Shown: positions 1-13,692, counted from the first letter of the stretch. The stretch: 64,000 nucleotides of DNA from Styela clava (GCF_964204865.1 NC_135252.1:14839383-14903382), one strand, 5' to 3'. Notes: a model not told the origin generated them from the sequence alone. Made by a program: numbers and translations.

Positions 1-1761
1 GTCGAATCAGAGATGCTTGATCAAAGTTTGATATTAAATTGTACACGATGCAAATCTATAGATTTAGGGCAGTATCAAGTATGAACATACACGTCAAGTT
101 ATATCGCATAGGCGCGTGATATTCTCAGGCCACGTTCGGTGTGGTATAATTTTTAAATTGGCGAATCAATGATAAAATAGCTAGATTGTAATTTATATCG
201 TGGCTACAAGATTTACATCAAACTAAATAAATATACATGACCTTGCGAGTTATTAAATTAAAAACAAACATGATGCGGGATGTTCAACATGTATGATTAT
301 TTATTTATTTTTTGCGAAGATGTGAGGCGTTGTCAATTTTCCACGTCGAATTTTTTATTTTGAAATTTGAAGTAGAAATATTTTTTTGAATGAATTTAAA
401 TTACGAAATAATGAATGAACTGGAAAAAGTTCAATCTTGTCTCATTCAAAATAAATTCTGCTTTTAAAAGATAACAACCAGCATCGTGACCAGGTAATGA
501 GAGTCTTGATTTGACACTCGGCATCATACTCTCTTTTGTGGTTAAAAATTGCTTTCTAAGAACTTGCGAAATATATAAAAATTTCATCCAACAAATTTCC
601 CTGTGCCCTTCGGTAGCCGGGGTCGTTCAGCATGTCACGATTAACACATTGGCTAAAAATAGTTCAAATCGTGACAATTGAACCAAATATATCGGACTGA
701 TGTAAATTTGTTCTTCTATTGTTCGCTTTTTTATTTTTTATTTTATCTGTCGCGTTTTTCAAATAAATGTTTCATGTATCAAAATATTATGTAATACAGA
801 TTATATATATAATGCTTGTTTTTTCCTTTTTAGAAAGCCTATTGTTTACAGTCAAAATGAGAGAAGACCTGTAAATTGTACTAGAATTCTGTAGTACTGT
901 AAATTTTATGCTTCTAACAATCCCTTTCTTCGATAAAAAGAATTACCCCCCCCCCCCCCCTAAGAACCTCACCCTGGCAACAAATCATGTTCTTGATATA
1001 TTTAAACTTTTTAATCTAAGTTAACAATGAACAAGTTATATTAATAATTTATCATTTTAAACGTGCCGCAATGACAGCATTGTGATTTTAAAAAAACATC
1101 CTATTGACAAAATTATGCCGAATTCTGGTTTCAGTATTAACAACAAGCGTTGCCTACATACAATAAAACAACTTTGCATTTACGTTCAAGATATATTTGT
1201 GACAAGAAATAAAGAAGAAATGCAATGTGCAAAAAAAATTACCTTATATGAATTAACATAAAATATCATGACGTATTATATTATTCACCTTTTACATGGT
1301 ACAGAAAGGTAGAAATCAGTGTTTCACGAAGCAATCATTTCCGTTAGGCAAAAATTATGACATCATAAGCGCTCACTCAAAGATAACGAAACTAAATCAA
1401 GGCAAAGTCTATGAAGAAATAATGAAATATAAAGAAATTACCAACTATTATTAGGCGATGGTATCAAACGCGTCAGCGAATGTCTTTGGGAGACTTGAGC
1501 AATTTATTTATGTTTAAATTAAATTGAATAAAATACCTGATGCCTGATTCAACTATTTTAAAACTGAAACTGCAACATCTGTCGATATGATATTATAAAA
1601 TATATAATTTTTGTAATTTATTAGTCAAGATAAGGTCGGGAAATTTTCTGATTTATTCTATAAATATCGCTTCAAGTTTTATAAAAACAAATATAAATGA
1701 TAAAAATCGAAACTCATATCACGTATTTTGAACTGTATAAATTTTCTAGAAAAAAATCAAA
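1..1761. other. Intergenic sequence, no gene seen
   Basis: AT-rich sequence left of the first cytokine gene. I see no exon with family similarity. The only conspicuous element is a run of 15 cytosines at 946-960. The short open frame at 396-587 has no recognisable content. Confidence 0.5.
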
Positions 1762-2676
1762 TCAAAATCTAGGTAAATAGCAATGACATGCCACATCAAC
1801 TTGTATCAGTTTTTCGTAGCACCCATAATTGGTACACTTGTCGAACGAAGGAATATACGATTTTCTGTAGATGACTGAAACGACAACAGGAATTGGCTTT
1901 GACACGCCATTCCACGTATGTAGTCCAGTGTTTAGATCGATGCATCCTTTGCAAAGACAAGAAGCTTCAGTTATCACTTGCGGAAATCTAAAACAGAAAA
2001 ATACACATATATTGGGAGGTAATCTTTGAACTTGAAAAAATGTACTCATTAATTTGATTCCCAATGAATTTTCTTAATTTGACCCCAGAAGTTGAAAATT
2101 CCTAAACTTATTTCGATCTGGCCTTTAACATATATGCCAACACAGATGATGTGTGATCATAGTATTTGTTCTGATTTATTGTTGATTGATCACTTTGTCC
2201 ATTCTTTGAACACGTTATACCAACCTTGTTTCGTCGTAATGAGAACAATAATCCCACGGTGAGATACTCCTAAGATTTTCCTTCTTGACCCATTTCGGAA
2301 GATTTTCTCTGCAACTGGATCTCGGTCTGCATCCGAGTGAACTTCCTACTTGATTATCCATTGTAATCAGTCTAGCCTGGAACACCTCAAACGGTTTAGC
2401 ATAGGATGGTGCATCAGAATATTTCTTGTAATATTTAATTCGTGGTCTCACTTTACCGTTCATCCTTATATTTGTTGGATTGTGAGCTACGCGTTGGCAA
2501 ATACTTTTCAAATTTTGTGTCCTGAACATGTTACATTGCGACAGTATTGATGAATGAACTGGGACTTTACCCTTCGTGTATCTCTCAGTATAAACAATAT
2601 TTCCTTGCATAAAACATGAAAACCCGAGGACTAAATGAATGAATTGATTCATTATATTTACGTTATTCTGAAACAT
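1762..2676 (-). CDS. IL17: IL-17-family cytokine, copy 1
   Basis: Secreted cystine-knot cytokine of the interleukin-17 family. Two exons on the minus strand: 2676-2225 and 1987-1762, joined across a 237-base intron (donor GTTGGT, acceptor TTTTAG) that splits an Arg codon in phase 2. The joined frame closes at 225 aa. The first exon has a hydrophobic leader; Met9 (MNQFIHLVLGFSC) may be the real start. Then come the C-x11-C motif (CNMFRTQNLKSIC), a second Cys pair (CRPRSSC) and the IL-17 signature SISPWDYCSHYDETR. The second exon has RFPQVITEASCLCKGCID, KCTNYGC and VACHC. The tryptophan of the usual PQW is Val here and the terminal GCHC is ACHC, so this copy is slightly diverged, but no stop or frameshift is present. 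Members act as secreted dimers on IL-17 receptors; the receptor here is unknown. Family call is firm, orthology to a vertebrate IL-17 is not assignable. Confidence 0.88.
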
Positions 2677-4079
2677 GAAAAAGTATTTAAGTCTGAAAAT
2701 ATTTTACAAAAAGTTGATAATATGATAAAACAACAAGAATAATACTCCTCCCAAAAATAAAAATCGAATAGGCCTTCATGAAAAAGGGATCACTAGGGAT
2801 AACTTACAACAACTATTTGAGAACATATATATTCACAAATTGCACATTTATCAATCAGTAATCTGCGATTAAAAACGTATCGAAAAGTCACAATATCTGA
2901 AGCTGTAGTAATAAATATACTCTCAACAAAACTTTTAGTTTATGGAACAATTTTCGTCACCTATTGCTACAAACTCTCTGCATCATCTTCGCTTGGATTT
3001 TATATACGGATCAAGGAGTGCAAACAAAGTCGATCAAAAGATGGGTGGTTCGGCAAATGAGACCGCAAAATTTCGTCGATAACCTTGTAGTATAAGACTT
3101 GTTTTAATACAAACTAGGAAACTCTTCTCGGTGAACAGCACTGAATTTTATTGACAGTTCGACAAACTGACAATAATCGAATAAAAGCTAATAACTAGCA
3201 TTAATTTTTTTTACCACAAAATGTTATTCAAGACAAATCCAGTTGATTTAGTCTACCTTTAATCTCCGTCCAGTATGGTAAAACAATGAAGATTTGTTCT
3301 TATAGCAATAAAACTCGTGGGTGTATTATAACTTCTATCTATAATTTTAATGTTAACTAAGTATAGGACTGATAGCCTAATTACATATTTCCAGAATTTA
3401 TATAATTATTATTTAATCTGCATATTAACTAATGAACGGATAAATTAGCGCTACCGCAACAAAGAACTTCAAAATAAAGTACGTAATAAGGAACAAATTA
3501 AGATTGTGATTGCAGCAACAGAAATGTTAATGACATGGCAGATTTTGAACAAAGTGGGATTCAATGATGGTTGTCTCCAAATTTAAACTTTGAATAATTT
3601 TCTCTTGTCTTCGCACGCGACGGTAATTGGTATATATATTAAGTAATTATTTTGTGAGTTTTTAGGAATAAAGCAAGGAGCTCAAATACATAATTATATG
3701 TATCAAACAAGTTTATTTTTATGTACTGATTACTTTGTAAATCTATTGAAACCCAGTACAAACACATGCAGATACTCACATATATATATTAAACAACTTT
3801 CCATGAGAAGATAATAAGAAATTTGCAATAAATAGGAGTAAATCAAGTTAAAGATACTGTACTAAAATACCAGTGTTTTTATTCACCACAAACTAATCAT
3901 TTAAATGTTCTGAGTGAATGAACGCGACTTTTGAGGAAAATGCAGCCAGTCCGAAGCTGCTTTATCTCTCCATGCACCAACGAGTAAAACAATGCTTTCG
4001 CACAAAATCTCCAACAAAATATCAATGTTGGAATTCCGCGCTGGATAAACATGGGCATAATGTCAACTTAATTTGTAAT
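2677..4079. other. Intergenic sequence between divergent IL-17 copies 1 and 2 (left part)
   Basis: Upstream region of copy 1, AT-rich. I see no exon-like reading frame with family similarity. It should contain the promoter of copy 1, but I could not identify a convincing core element. Confidence 0.4.
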
Positions 4080-4500
4080 ACTTATTGGACACGAAGTGGA
4101 CATAACGATCGTTCCAACATTATGTTGGTCTTGTTGTTGTTGTTGTTGTTCTTTGACACTTTTTGGACATCTAGTGGAAAATATAAAAAAAACGCTTTTC
4201 TCTTTCATTACTGGACCGATTGCTTCGAAATTTTTACAGGTTAAAGATGAAGTTTTTCTCCAGAAAGCTATTACTTTTATTTAGTTCAAATATTTCTGTT
4301 AGCTCTGTGAGATTTTTTTTGTTTGCTATGACGTCATTAAACGTTCTGCGGACATCGGACGCCATTTTGTGTTCTACTGTACTGCTTCGCTTGGTGTGAA
4401 TATATTTGTAGACTGTGATCTGACGGTACGGTTAACCGTACTGTACTGCGAACAGACGTGTCCATATATTTGGGCGTAGCTCTCTTGTCCTAATTTCATA
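4080..4500 (+). repeat. Dispersed repeat, copy 1
   Basis: Shares ordered blocks with the copies near 22.0 kb and 42.9-43.4 kb: GTGGACATAACGATCGTT, a TTGTTG run, a block around GACCGATTGCTTCGAAATTTT, CCAGAAAGCTATTACTTTTA, a CRE-like palindrome TGACGTCA at 4329-4336, and ACGTGTCCATATATTTG near its end. The small open frames here (3918-4284) are repeat sequence, not genes. Element class is unknown; I see no transposase or terminal repeats. A short inverted stretch (CGGTACGGTTAACCGTACTG) lies near 4430. Confidence 0.7.
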
Positions 4501-5736
4501 TGTGAGAAGTCTATTATGGATGTTACCACGAACTTAGGCGGTATACCTACAGGTTAGTATACATCAGCATCCTTTGAGTTACTTTGAAGAGGCAATTTAA
4601 AAATAATTACTATAATTTGCCAGAAAAATATACTAATTAGTAAACCCGTTGCGACATTATGCTTTTCATCATCGAGAGATAATTTGAATGGCACATTATT
4701 GAGTTATAAGGCAAGGCAGAGCACTGGTTTGTCACAAAATCCTGAAACAGAAATTTAACGATGATTTTCTACAAAATATTCAAGCATGTTGTACAATCAG
4801 TATACAATTTGGAAGCCAAACAAACGATTCACTTCAAAAAGTCAGTCACCATGATGTAACTTACAACGCAAATGGTCAACAACTCCAGCACACGAACGGA
4901 TGAATGTTTACAACATTGGAAATTATAGATGACAAGTTTTATTGAATATAAATTGAAATTTGCTTGAAAATACAAAAACGTGATAATATTCCCCAGATTA
5001 AATGAACAAGGTAATGATTTAACAAGAAGATAATCCCTCTTATAATTGATCTTGTAACGCCATCCAACAGAATTAGCCGCGCGTAATAATGAAATAGTGT
5101 AAAAATTGGAGCGTATCAGAACATAAATGCAGAGGGCGATGCTGGTTCAGCTTTATACAAAACTTTCAACTGACTGCCTGATAAACGATATTGCGGTTGT
5201 GACTTGTGAAAACCGATAATGTTTAGGTAGACATAGTCTTGTTTAGTTTATTGAAATCGAACAAAGTTGGATCGGAGCAGATTCTAATCCAAGATGACCA
5301 ATAAGATGCAACAATACTGCAATAAACACGGGACCATGTAAAATGAAATTGATACTGGACTAAAAGTTCCGTTAGACTACGCGCATGTCGTCTCTGACTA
5401 TTCACATGGACAAGAAAAGTTTACAACTTGGGCATTGAATATCCTAGTATTTGGGTTGATATAGAGATGTCCATGCAAATAAATTCTGGTCGAGAGCACT
5501 AGATTCTTAATTCTACACGGCTAATATGGGCAGACTACCTCAATAAACAATTGACTATCGTACAATAGAATTTATCGCGAATAAAAAAGTAAAATTAAAA
5601 CGTGCCGAAAGGGAAAGCATATTCACCGTGGTCAGTCCATCTGTAATTTCATCGGGGAACTGTTTCAGGTAAAATACTGTATCTAACTAAGTTAAATATA
5701 TTTGTACTTTTTGTTTTCTAACGTTAAGTATCCATA
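4501..5736. other. Upstream region of IL-17 copy 2, no gene seen
   Basis: Non-coding between the dispersed repeat and the start codon of copy 2. A short minus-strand open frame (5223-5405) has no recognisable motif. The promoter and any 5' UTR exon of copy 2 should lie here but cannot be placed from sequence alone. Confidence 0.4.
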
Positions 5737-6766
5737 ATGTACGCCCCAGATTATCTTCTCATTATATCCCTCTGTTGGTCAAGTTCGTTTGGAAAATTGT
5801 TACTACCAAAATTTAATGAGCGCATGTGTGAACAGTTCAAGACCGAAAAACTCAGAAATGCTTGTCAGCGAACTTACGGGAGTACCCATCATGCTCAGTT
5901 ACAAAGTCATGCATACATGAAATCAATGAAGGATCTATTTAAAGAGTATGAGGTTGGAAAATTCATGCTATCTGATCTTTCTACAAAACTTACGTCACAC
6001 CGTCACCAACTCAGTATACAACGAAATGATGCAGACAACGGGGTAGGCGTTTCTCTGAGGTGTCGAACAAATACTCCGTGTCCCATACCTCCAAACATTC
6101 CCCAAAATAAAGAAAACCTACGTAGCAGTGCTCCCTGGGACTACTGTTTACACTTTAAAGCTACACGGTAAGTGACTTAAAATTATTTCAGACTAGATAT
6201 TCTGAATTCGAATTTTCCATATCTACAGACATAATCATTTTAAGTTTTTAAGTCTAGTTTAAATCAAATGAAACCTACTACTTTGACTCGGATTTTCACA
6301 TAGAATAAGAAATTGTTTTGTTAATCATGAGCTGCTGGCCTCATCTACTAACGCCTTGTCCGGAGCGTAATAGGTAAGGTAGGCAATACCTGAACATGAA
6401 AATTCCCCTCTTTTCTAATTCAAAAGTGGCCCCAGAAGATAATTAAGATAAGCTAGTCACCAAAATTTGATTTATTTGCATCCAGCTGCCACGTCATTCC
6501 ATATCTTTCAGATTTTATTCTCTTTTTTAAGATTTCCGCAGTGGCTCAATGAAGCAGCATGTCTGTGTAAAGGATGCATTGATTTCAATACCGGACAACA
6601 TGACAGAAACGTTGTATCTAAACCTGTTACAGTCATGATAACTGTTATCATGCGTTCACGTGCCATAAGCTCGTTTGCGGAGTGTACAAATCTTACTTGC
6701 TGGGAAAAGCAAATTAGTGTAGATGTTGGATGCCATTGTCATATACCAACATGGCCGGAACACTAA
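5737..6766 (+). CDS. IL17: IL-17-family cytokine, copy 2
   Basis: Secreted IL-17-family cytokine in two exons, 5737-6167 and 6532-6766, with a 364-base GT-AG intron (GTAAGT donor) splitting an Arg codon CG|A in phase 2. The frame closes at 221 aa with TAA at 6764-6766. The leader (LLIISLCWSSSFG) is hydrophobic. The N-terminal motif CEQFKTEKLRNAC keeps the C-x11-C spacing, but the usual NP...M...VR stretch after it is replaced by a His/Gln-rich segment. Then follow CRTNTPC and SSAPWDYCLHFKATR; the signature has A-P-W instead of S-P-W. Exon 2 gives RFPQWLNEAACLCKGCID, ECTNLTC and VGCHC. AATAAA at 6863-6868 is a likely polyadenylation signal. First of five same-strand copies; a large hAT-like element follows about 300 bases downstream. 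Confidence 0.88.
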
Positions 6767-7079
6767 ATAAATGGAACCTGACATGGCAAAATTTATTTTG
6801 AACTCTGCTGTCTCATCTATTTGATATTCTTGGTAATCGTCATGGTATTTCAAATGTATATTAATAAACACTAATTGAAAATTTGTTGTACAAGTGCTTT
6901 TTTATTAGATGTCGAGGCCTGACATGTGCATCATTATTATCATTACAATCGCACGGCATAAACAAATTAACGGTACTTGCTCTGATTCGTTTAAAAAGAA
7001 AAAATTGTATGAGAACCGTACATATCACTTTATCTATAAAACATTTCATTCGTAGAATGAGGAAGTATAACGTCTGAAT

Positions 7080-8967
7080 CAGTGCTCGTTAACCGGGTGT
7101 ATAGTGGGCTACACCCCAGGGTGTACCAGAAAGTTCAGGGGGCGTACCACTTCAATAGGGTTTACCGTTTCGAATGTTGTAAGCTACACACTCAACACAT
7201 GATATGCTAATTAAATACGCTAAAATTGGCAATGGTATGTGATATCTATCTAACTAACCTACACGTGTCAATTTATACATAATCTATGTCTGGTATTTTC
7301 TGATATCTGCTTATCATGATTTTAAAGTCACGATATCCTTTCGTAACAGTTCGATAATTTCTTAGCGGTACTTCTGTGAGACTGGGACTGACACTGGAGT
7401 TCATCCAGGTTGGCACTGGAAGAAGTAGTCTAATAAGCTGAGAATGTGATTATGGCGTGATTGTTTCGGCCATCTACATCAACATTTCGTTTTTTTTTAT
7501 CACGCATGTATAAAGTCTTGCGCTCAGGCGGACATCGCTGTTTGTTTAAGTTTTTTTTTTCGCGGAACTGCGCGTTCTGTTCGACAAACTCGAAAGCTAC
7601 TGTGCGATCATCGGCGAAGAGACGCTGAGGAAAGTTATAGGAACTATTTTGCAGCCCAAATTTCCAAATTAGCTTCATTTTGATTATTATCTCGTATCGT
7701 CTTTGAATTTTGATCGTCCTTATCGCCAACGTAAAATAAAAAGTGAACAATATCTTTGCCACTAGTTTCGGGGTTCGTTGTATTATTCTGTCGTGCCTAC
7801 GTTATTTTCCGTTAAAAAAACACATAACGCATTATAAACGCAAAACACATTATAACGCAAATATAACACTCAATTTTAACGTCTTTGTCTGGTAGCGAAA
7901 AGTGTGTGCAGTGTGTGTTTGTCAGAAATACGCAAGTGCTTTCTACTGTCCGAGCGTTTAATTCAGCAACGCGCCATGTTCAGGTCACGTGTTACCAGAC
8001 ATTAGAACAGTAAACTGCAAATATAACGCTCAATTTTGAGGTCTTTGTCTGTTAGCGAAAGATGTGTGTGCAGATTCTCGTGTGTTCTTCAGAAATCCGC
8101 AAATGCGTTTTGCTGTCGATACGATATTCGAATATTTTGTCCAGCTCTATCCTAAACTTGATTTTATGTATTTTGTAAATTCTAACGTGAATCGGAACTT
8201 GGCTGGTGTTCAAGTTTTGTAAAAACGTTTGCGGCCGCAATGAATTTCCCCATCTGAAAGTGACCCGCGATATCTTGATACATCATACGGCTGATACTAT
8301 TGCTATCTGTTATATGTATTGGCGGATAGGCATAATCTTAAGTTTTATGGCTCATTTATCAGTAAGTTTTCGAATAAATATTTAAGCATGTCGGAGCGAA
8401 AGTATACCTTCTAATTCTAATAGATTCGCCCGGTGTTTGCGACAATGCAGTGGCGGCAATAATTAAAGCCTTTCAGCTCTGACGGTAGACGCAAATTCTC
8501 TCGCGATTTTGCATGCAATTAATACGTTGTTAGTGCTCATAATTAATATGTTAAAACTTTGCATGGCAGTCTAAAAATGGATATAGTAGCATAAAGGACT
8601 TCCATACCGCGTTTTTTTGTGGCATTGTTCTCCGCCCCAAAGAACGGGATTTTGTTGGTGGTACGCGGCTGGAGTAAAATACACAAAATGGTTTGTTGTC
8701 AGTAAAAGGTTGAAACCACTGCTCTAATGAAAGGGGCACTGGAAACAAGAGTATTACTTCGCTTTGCACAAATGCCCGACGGAATCCAAGAGCAACGTTC
8801 ACATTATCTAAATATCGAACTATTGCGTCGACATAAACATATATATATAACATCTGAACAATTAATGAGTTGTTTTACGTATTAAAAATGTAGGATGGGC
8901 GGGATGTACCAGACTTTGAGAAAGGGTTGAAAGGGTGTACTATTAAAAAAAAAGTTGACGAGCACTG
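7080..8967. mobile_element. hAT-like DNA transposon or nested hAT composite, no recognisable transposase
   Basis: Bounded by inverted termini CAGTGCTCGTTAAC (7080-7093) and GTTGACGAGCACTG (8954-8967), which match at 13 of 14 positions. Subterminal sequence on both sides has GTGTACC-type blocks. The flanking 8-mers (GTCTGAAT and GCTAATGC) do not match, so a clean target duplication is missing. Another hAT-like end (GGTTGAAACCACTGC, about 8708-8722) inside suggests nesting. The largest open frame inside (7430-7762, minus) does not resemble a transposase, so the element looks non-autonomous or degenerate. Confidence 0.6.
7859..8118. repeat. Imperfect tandem duplication inside the hAT composite
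   Basis: Two adjacent diverged copies of about 100 bases begin near 7859 and 8019. They share AATATAAC[AG]CTCAATTTT, GTCTTTGTCTG[GT]TAGCGAAA and CAGAAAT[AC]CGCAA[GA]TGC, offset by about 160 bases. Non-coding. Confidence 0.6.
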
Positions 8968-10000
8968 GCTAATGCATTGTCTCAGCTAAGAGTGAGAAAA
9001 ATAAAAGTTTTTTTTTAAAGACGCCAACACATTTATTTTTCGTTTTTTTTTGTGATACCGCTAAGTTATAAAAGGCTTTCACAATATGAGATGATGTAGT
9101 TTGTCTGCTGAAGAATCGTGTGATATTGTTAGATGTCTGGACGGTTGTTTTGTAGGTTATGGGTATATAATATAGCATTTTGTGCCAGAGAAATGAAAAC
9201 ATTGAAAATGAATAGAATGACAGTGAAGGAATCAGGAGTCGGCAAACGTAATTTACATTCCGAGCAAGTTAATCGATTGACTTCTACGTAGACTCGTGAG
9301 GTACAATACCGATGTACTAATCGATGAATATTCATACCTTATACGATCTTTCTTCGAATACCGGTTTTTTTGCTCGCAGCAGTTTGATATCATTCTACGA
9401 GATCTTTTTTCAATTTAACCAATAACATAAACAACCAAATTATCACTTGACGTATCTTGCTAATTAAAAAATTGTAAATATAAACAGAATAACAAAATCA
9501 AACATTTTTTGAATTTACAAACCTGATTAATATCTGTTATTTATAATATTGTAAGGTGTGTTCATCAACAAATAAAATAGTTTGAATGTGTTCAATACAA
9601 AAAATTGTATTTAGGCACCGACCGAACAGCGGCTTTTTAGTTCTATTGCAAGATATTGTTAAGTTGGCTGGCCTCAACAGCATAAAGCTTACATTTACTT
9701 AATGCTATACAAGTACTCAAAGCCGACTTTGAGACATCTAACTATTATTACTAATTGTTTTTATCAAGTAAATCGAGCTACCGTGAAATGTTAATTTGTA
9801 GATATAAACCGAGATGGTAATCGTCGATTGAACGTGTGAAATTTGTAACACGGATGTACTGCGGAGGTTTTGTCATACACAAGTAGACAGGGCCGTCTGT
9901 ATGTCGTAAACAAGCTATCAATTGCAGTTTTATTTTTAATTAAATTTGAATCGTTTCATTTGCGATTCGTATACCATAAAGTATATACCATAGTTAAAAT

Positions 10001-10138
10001 TTATACTTGTACATAGAGAAGTGTAAAGTTTACAAGGCATGTTTTAAAAAACATTATCCAGAATTGTGTATGGAAGAAAGAAAGGTACAAGAGCACCAGA
10101 GTACGAAACCCATCACCAACGACATTGTCAAAAAGCAG
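10001..10138 (+). other. Possible orphan coding exon, Cys-rich
   Basis: An open stretch follows a TACATAG acceptor-like site and ends in CAG|GTAAAA, a plausible donor. It encodes KCKVYKACFKKHYPELC followed by a charged tail ending in VKKQ. It begins like the N-terminal motif of the cytokine copies (KCK...C), but the cysteine spacing differs (C-x5-C-x8-C) and no SPW block follows. I could not join it to other exons. It may be a diverged or dead cytokine exon, an unrelated small gene, or chance. Confidence 0.2.
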
Positions 10139-10478
10139 GTAAAATATTTCTTTTCGTTTTGTAATATTTATGACGTCGGATATGTCAAATCTGACCACCG
10201 CTCTAAAATGAATATCACATGGAAAAGTCTAACATAACTTGTCAAAAACGTGCGAATGACCTCTTTGTGAACTCGACGTGGCTATCACCTGGCAACTCGG
10301 GAATTGATTTATAAGAAGTATTGAATAGGGAAATTACATTTTCATGGCAAATGCAAATGTCAGAAGAGGTATGTCTGATTGCGCCAACCATTTTCTATTT
10401 TAAGAAACATATCATAATTGTACTTTGTATGCAAGAACCGTGTAACGCTCCCCAAATCGTGACCATATTGTTCTGAAC

Positions 10479-10666
10479 TATGTCATTGCACCCACGTTAC
10501 TTCCTTTAAATACATAAATAACAGGAGTAGTTTGAACGATATCGTTTGGCAATTCTACATAACCTTTAATGAGGCATTCAAGACAATTCCCGTCTAGACA
10601 AAGTATACAAGTCAACATGCAATACTTCCATTCTTCATAATAAAATAAGGTACATTTCATTGGCAT
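10479..10666 (-). pseudogene. Possible decayed IL-17 second exon
   Basis: The minus strand reads YYEEWKYCMLTCILCLDG, then NCLECLIKGYVELPND, then IVQTTPVIYVFK before a stop. The order Trp, clustered Cys, short linker and an alternating hydrophobic strand loosely mirrors the start of the second exon of the cytokine copies, with its W...CxCxxC and I.V.I.VL[KR] elements. Cys spacing is wrong, and the later C....C and GCxC blocks are not found beyond the stop. Weak resemblance; chance is quite possible. Confidence 0.15.
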
Positions 10667-13600
10667 GTCCGGCGATTTGGTTAGTGATTAATTGGTATTT
10701 AGTTTGAATAGTACCACAAGCAGTTAGTATTTTCACAGTGAGAATGCCTTAAATTACTTAATTTGGATATTGCTACCGTATTTTATGTGCATTTTAAACC
10801 AATTACTTATGTTTTACGTTAACGTGGTCGTGAAATCGAGAATGTTCTATCGCATTTATTACGTCAATAATAGTAAAAACTGTCTGGTCCGAAAAAACAT
10901 CACAGACAATGATGACGAAAATAGATACATCGTTAACTTTGACCCCAGAAAAAGGTGGCGCCTCTAGACGTTTGTCTACTCATAATCCAAGTTCGATAGT
11001 TGTATTAAATCAAGAGAATGCTTTTCAATTTAGTACTTTTTAATTACCATCGAGGGTGTAATATAATCATAGATCATAAAATAAATACGAATAGTTGTGT
11101 GTTTGCGTGTGGAAGAAATATTATTGCTCATAGATAGACAGTGTTCATCAATGAAGAGCGTCGGGTAAACCATCGATATGAATATGAATTACGATCAAGC
11201 AATTTGTAAACACTAATATTTTTTTAAACTGCATCTCATTATGACTGACTAAAAATTACTACAACTCAAATCAGAAATCATAACAAGTGGAAGTGATGTT
11301 GTCTACAACTGCACTTATTATTCGAAAACTTTTTGAATTCTAGTTTATTGTGATGCCTCCATGAGTGCTATTTTTATGCGTTTATCATTTTTTATGTCAC
11401 GACAATTTCTCAATCGTGCCGTTGAAGCAGATTCTACACCATTTCCTTGGTATGTTTTAATTTTTTGTGATTAAAAAAATAGTATAGTTAGTATAATTTT
11501 CGTACGGTCATCACAAATACTTTTGGATGTCAATGAGCATTGGTGGTCATTGCGAATCATTTCAGGTAATTTCTGTTCATGATATCATGAGAAAATATTT
11601 AAAGTTGAAAGTAGGTTTCAATCATCGAAATTAGGTGGAATTGTACTAGTTACATAAGCCATCGACAAAAAGTGAAATGGGAACTAAATTAGACAAAACT
11701 GGTTAGCATATTAAGATGACAGAATTAAGAATTAATCGCTTGATACACCAGAATTTCATCAATTACGTCAAAAACGGAAGTAAATAGAGAAAGTACAATT
11801 GGTGTCGTACCGGAAAAGAATAAAACGACAAGATTTGATTGTCGAAGATACAAATGCCGTGAAACTCCGCCAGGGAATGGCTTCAGCATCTGTAATGAGA
11901 AAACAGAATAGAAAAACGTCGATGTTCTCTGGAAGGCTACACTTATGCTGTGATCATTGCTCAGATGGCAAGTTGATATAAATGGAATGAAGAACTCTGG
12001 GTAATTCGAAAATGTAAATATTCATGATTGTAGCCTGTGTACGATATCCATATTAAAAATTCATGGAAGATTTTCTTGTCTATTTACATTCCTTTCTGCA
12101 TAAACGTTTGTATGTCTCAGACGTCGGGACTACGCCGAAGAGGAACCATATTTTTTTTAATTATTCGGATTATACCGCGTTAAAGGCTAAAATTTATCGA
12201 ATTAAGCCATGTTAATAACATAGTTAGACACTTATTGTCAAGTAAGATTTTTTTCTCGCACAGTTTAAACATGTAGACTGATTTCACGACCATTGGATTT
12301 CCGCAGGAATTACTTGATAATGAATTTAAGCCACTCGAGATATTTCTTTGCGCTGTCACGAATACTCGAAAAATACCGACGTTTTGGAATCCGAGGTAAT
12401 TAATCAACGTATAATAAATTAGTATGACGTGTGGCAAACGTACGTATATTTCAATTAAATCAAATATGATTTCTGGAAAAGCAATTACTATCTTGTACAT
12501 TTTTGGCGCTTAAATACTTAGTTGTGGTTAGTTAGTGGATTCAATTAAATTCTGAACTTACTCTTTACTCACATTTGCAAGACAATACATTTTCTTACAA
12601 AAAATTGCATATGTATGGTTTGTATATAGGTAACAATATCTAGATAAAAAACAATTTCTAGATCTAGAAATTTTCGTTTCCAAAGTGGGCTCATAAAAAT
12701 ATCTGGCTCAAATATAATTAGTATATAATACGTTTAGGTACGTCAACACGGAAAGTAAAAACTGTGAGTTTCACTTATTAAAAAATTGTTTGTCGTATAA
12801 TTGAGGTCGAACAAAGAAAAAGTGATAATTTCACCACATGACTAAACAATCCGTGATGTTTGGTATTGTTTTACCCCAGGTTCCTGCTTCGTTGTTTACG
12901 CAATGTATTTTCTGATCGTGTTGCGGTTGCGTACAATCATCAAATGAAGTTAATTATTCGTATCCGAAACATGAGCAAATAAATTCTCACGAAAACTGGT
13001 GGACATTGCAATAGTGAGGTTTACCAGGTCGGTTGAAGGTGAATTGTTTATATTATCTTGGCTTGAGGAATATCTGACGACAAGTACAAACGAGAAAACG
13101 CTAATAATATTTATGGAGTAATGCTAACAAAATAGAGCGAAGTCAGAAACGTGCGACTCAAAGTATTAAAATACACTATAAATGTGTCTTAAATAATGAT
13201 TTTAATCGTTATATATAGATAGAACATAATCAAAATCGTTGCACTTGGCCAAATACAGCTTTGCGCAATTTTCAGATGAGTTTGCGTGCAAATGCTAACC
13301 CGCTTATAGATTTTTTATCATCCAGAACTCGAATCGACGGATAATAATTAGAAGAGTTTGCACACTTAGCGTAGAGTAATTTTTACGCAGAATACACAAT
13401 ACACCCCATTGATCAGAATTAGTATTTACGAGAACGAAAGAGTTGAAATTTATTAGATTTTTTTATAAAATATTTGTAAACCCCAACTATATCGAATTTT
13501 TTTTTGCTGCGAAAAAAATATTGATCAATTTTACTAATTTTTAAAGTTTGAGGTTCAACAACTTAACCAATAATTGAGTGTTTTTGTAAAAAAAAAAACT

Positions 13601-13692
13601 CATGCAAAATGACCTTTATAAGCAAAAATTATATTATCTTCCAGCGAAAGTTTCGGGATAGTTCGACGTGCTTCTGCTGTTATTGCACCAAG

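Larger units (their letters stand above)
8968..13692. other. Long intergenic region between IL-17 copies 2 and 3
   Basis: About 4.7 kb without a gene I can support. It contains two small cysteine-bearing open stretches, listed separately (10001-10138 plus, 10479-10666 minus). A slightly GC-richer frame at 11799-11981 (plus, 60 aa) is not recognisable. The rest is AT-rich with no repeat family that I can identify. Confidence 0.4.
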
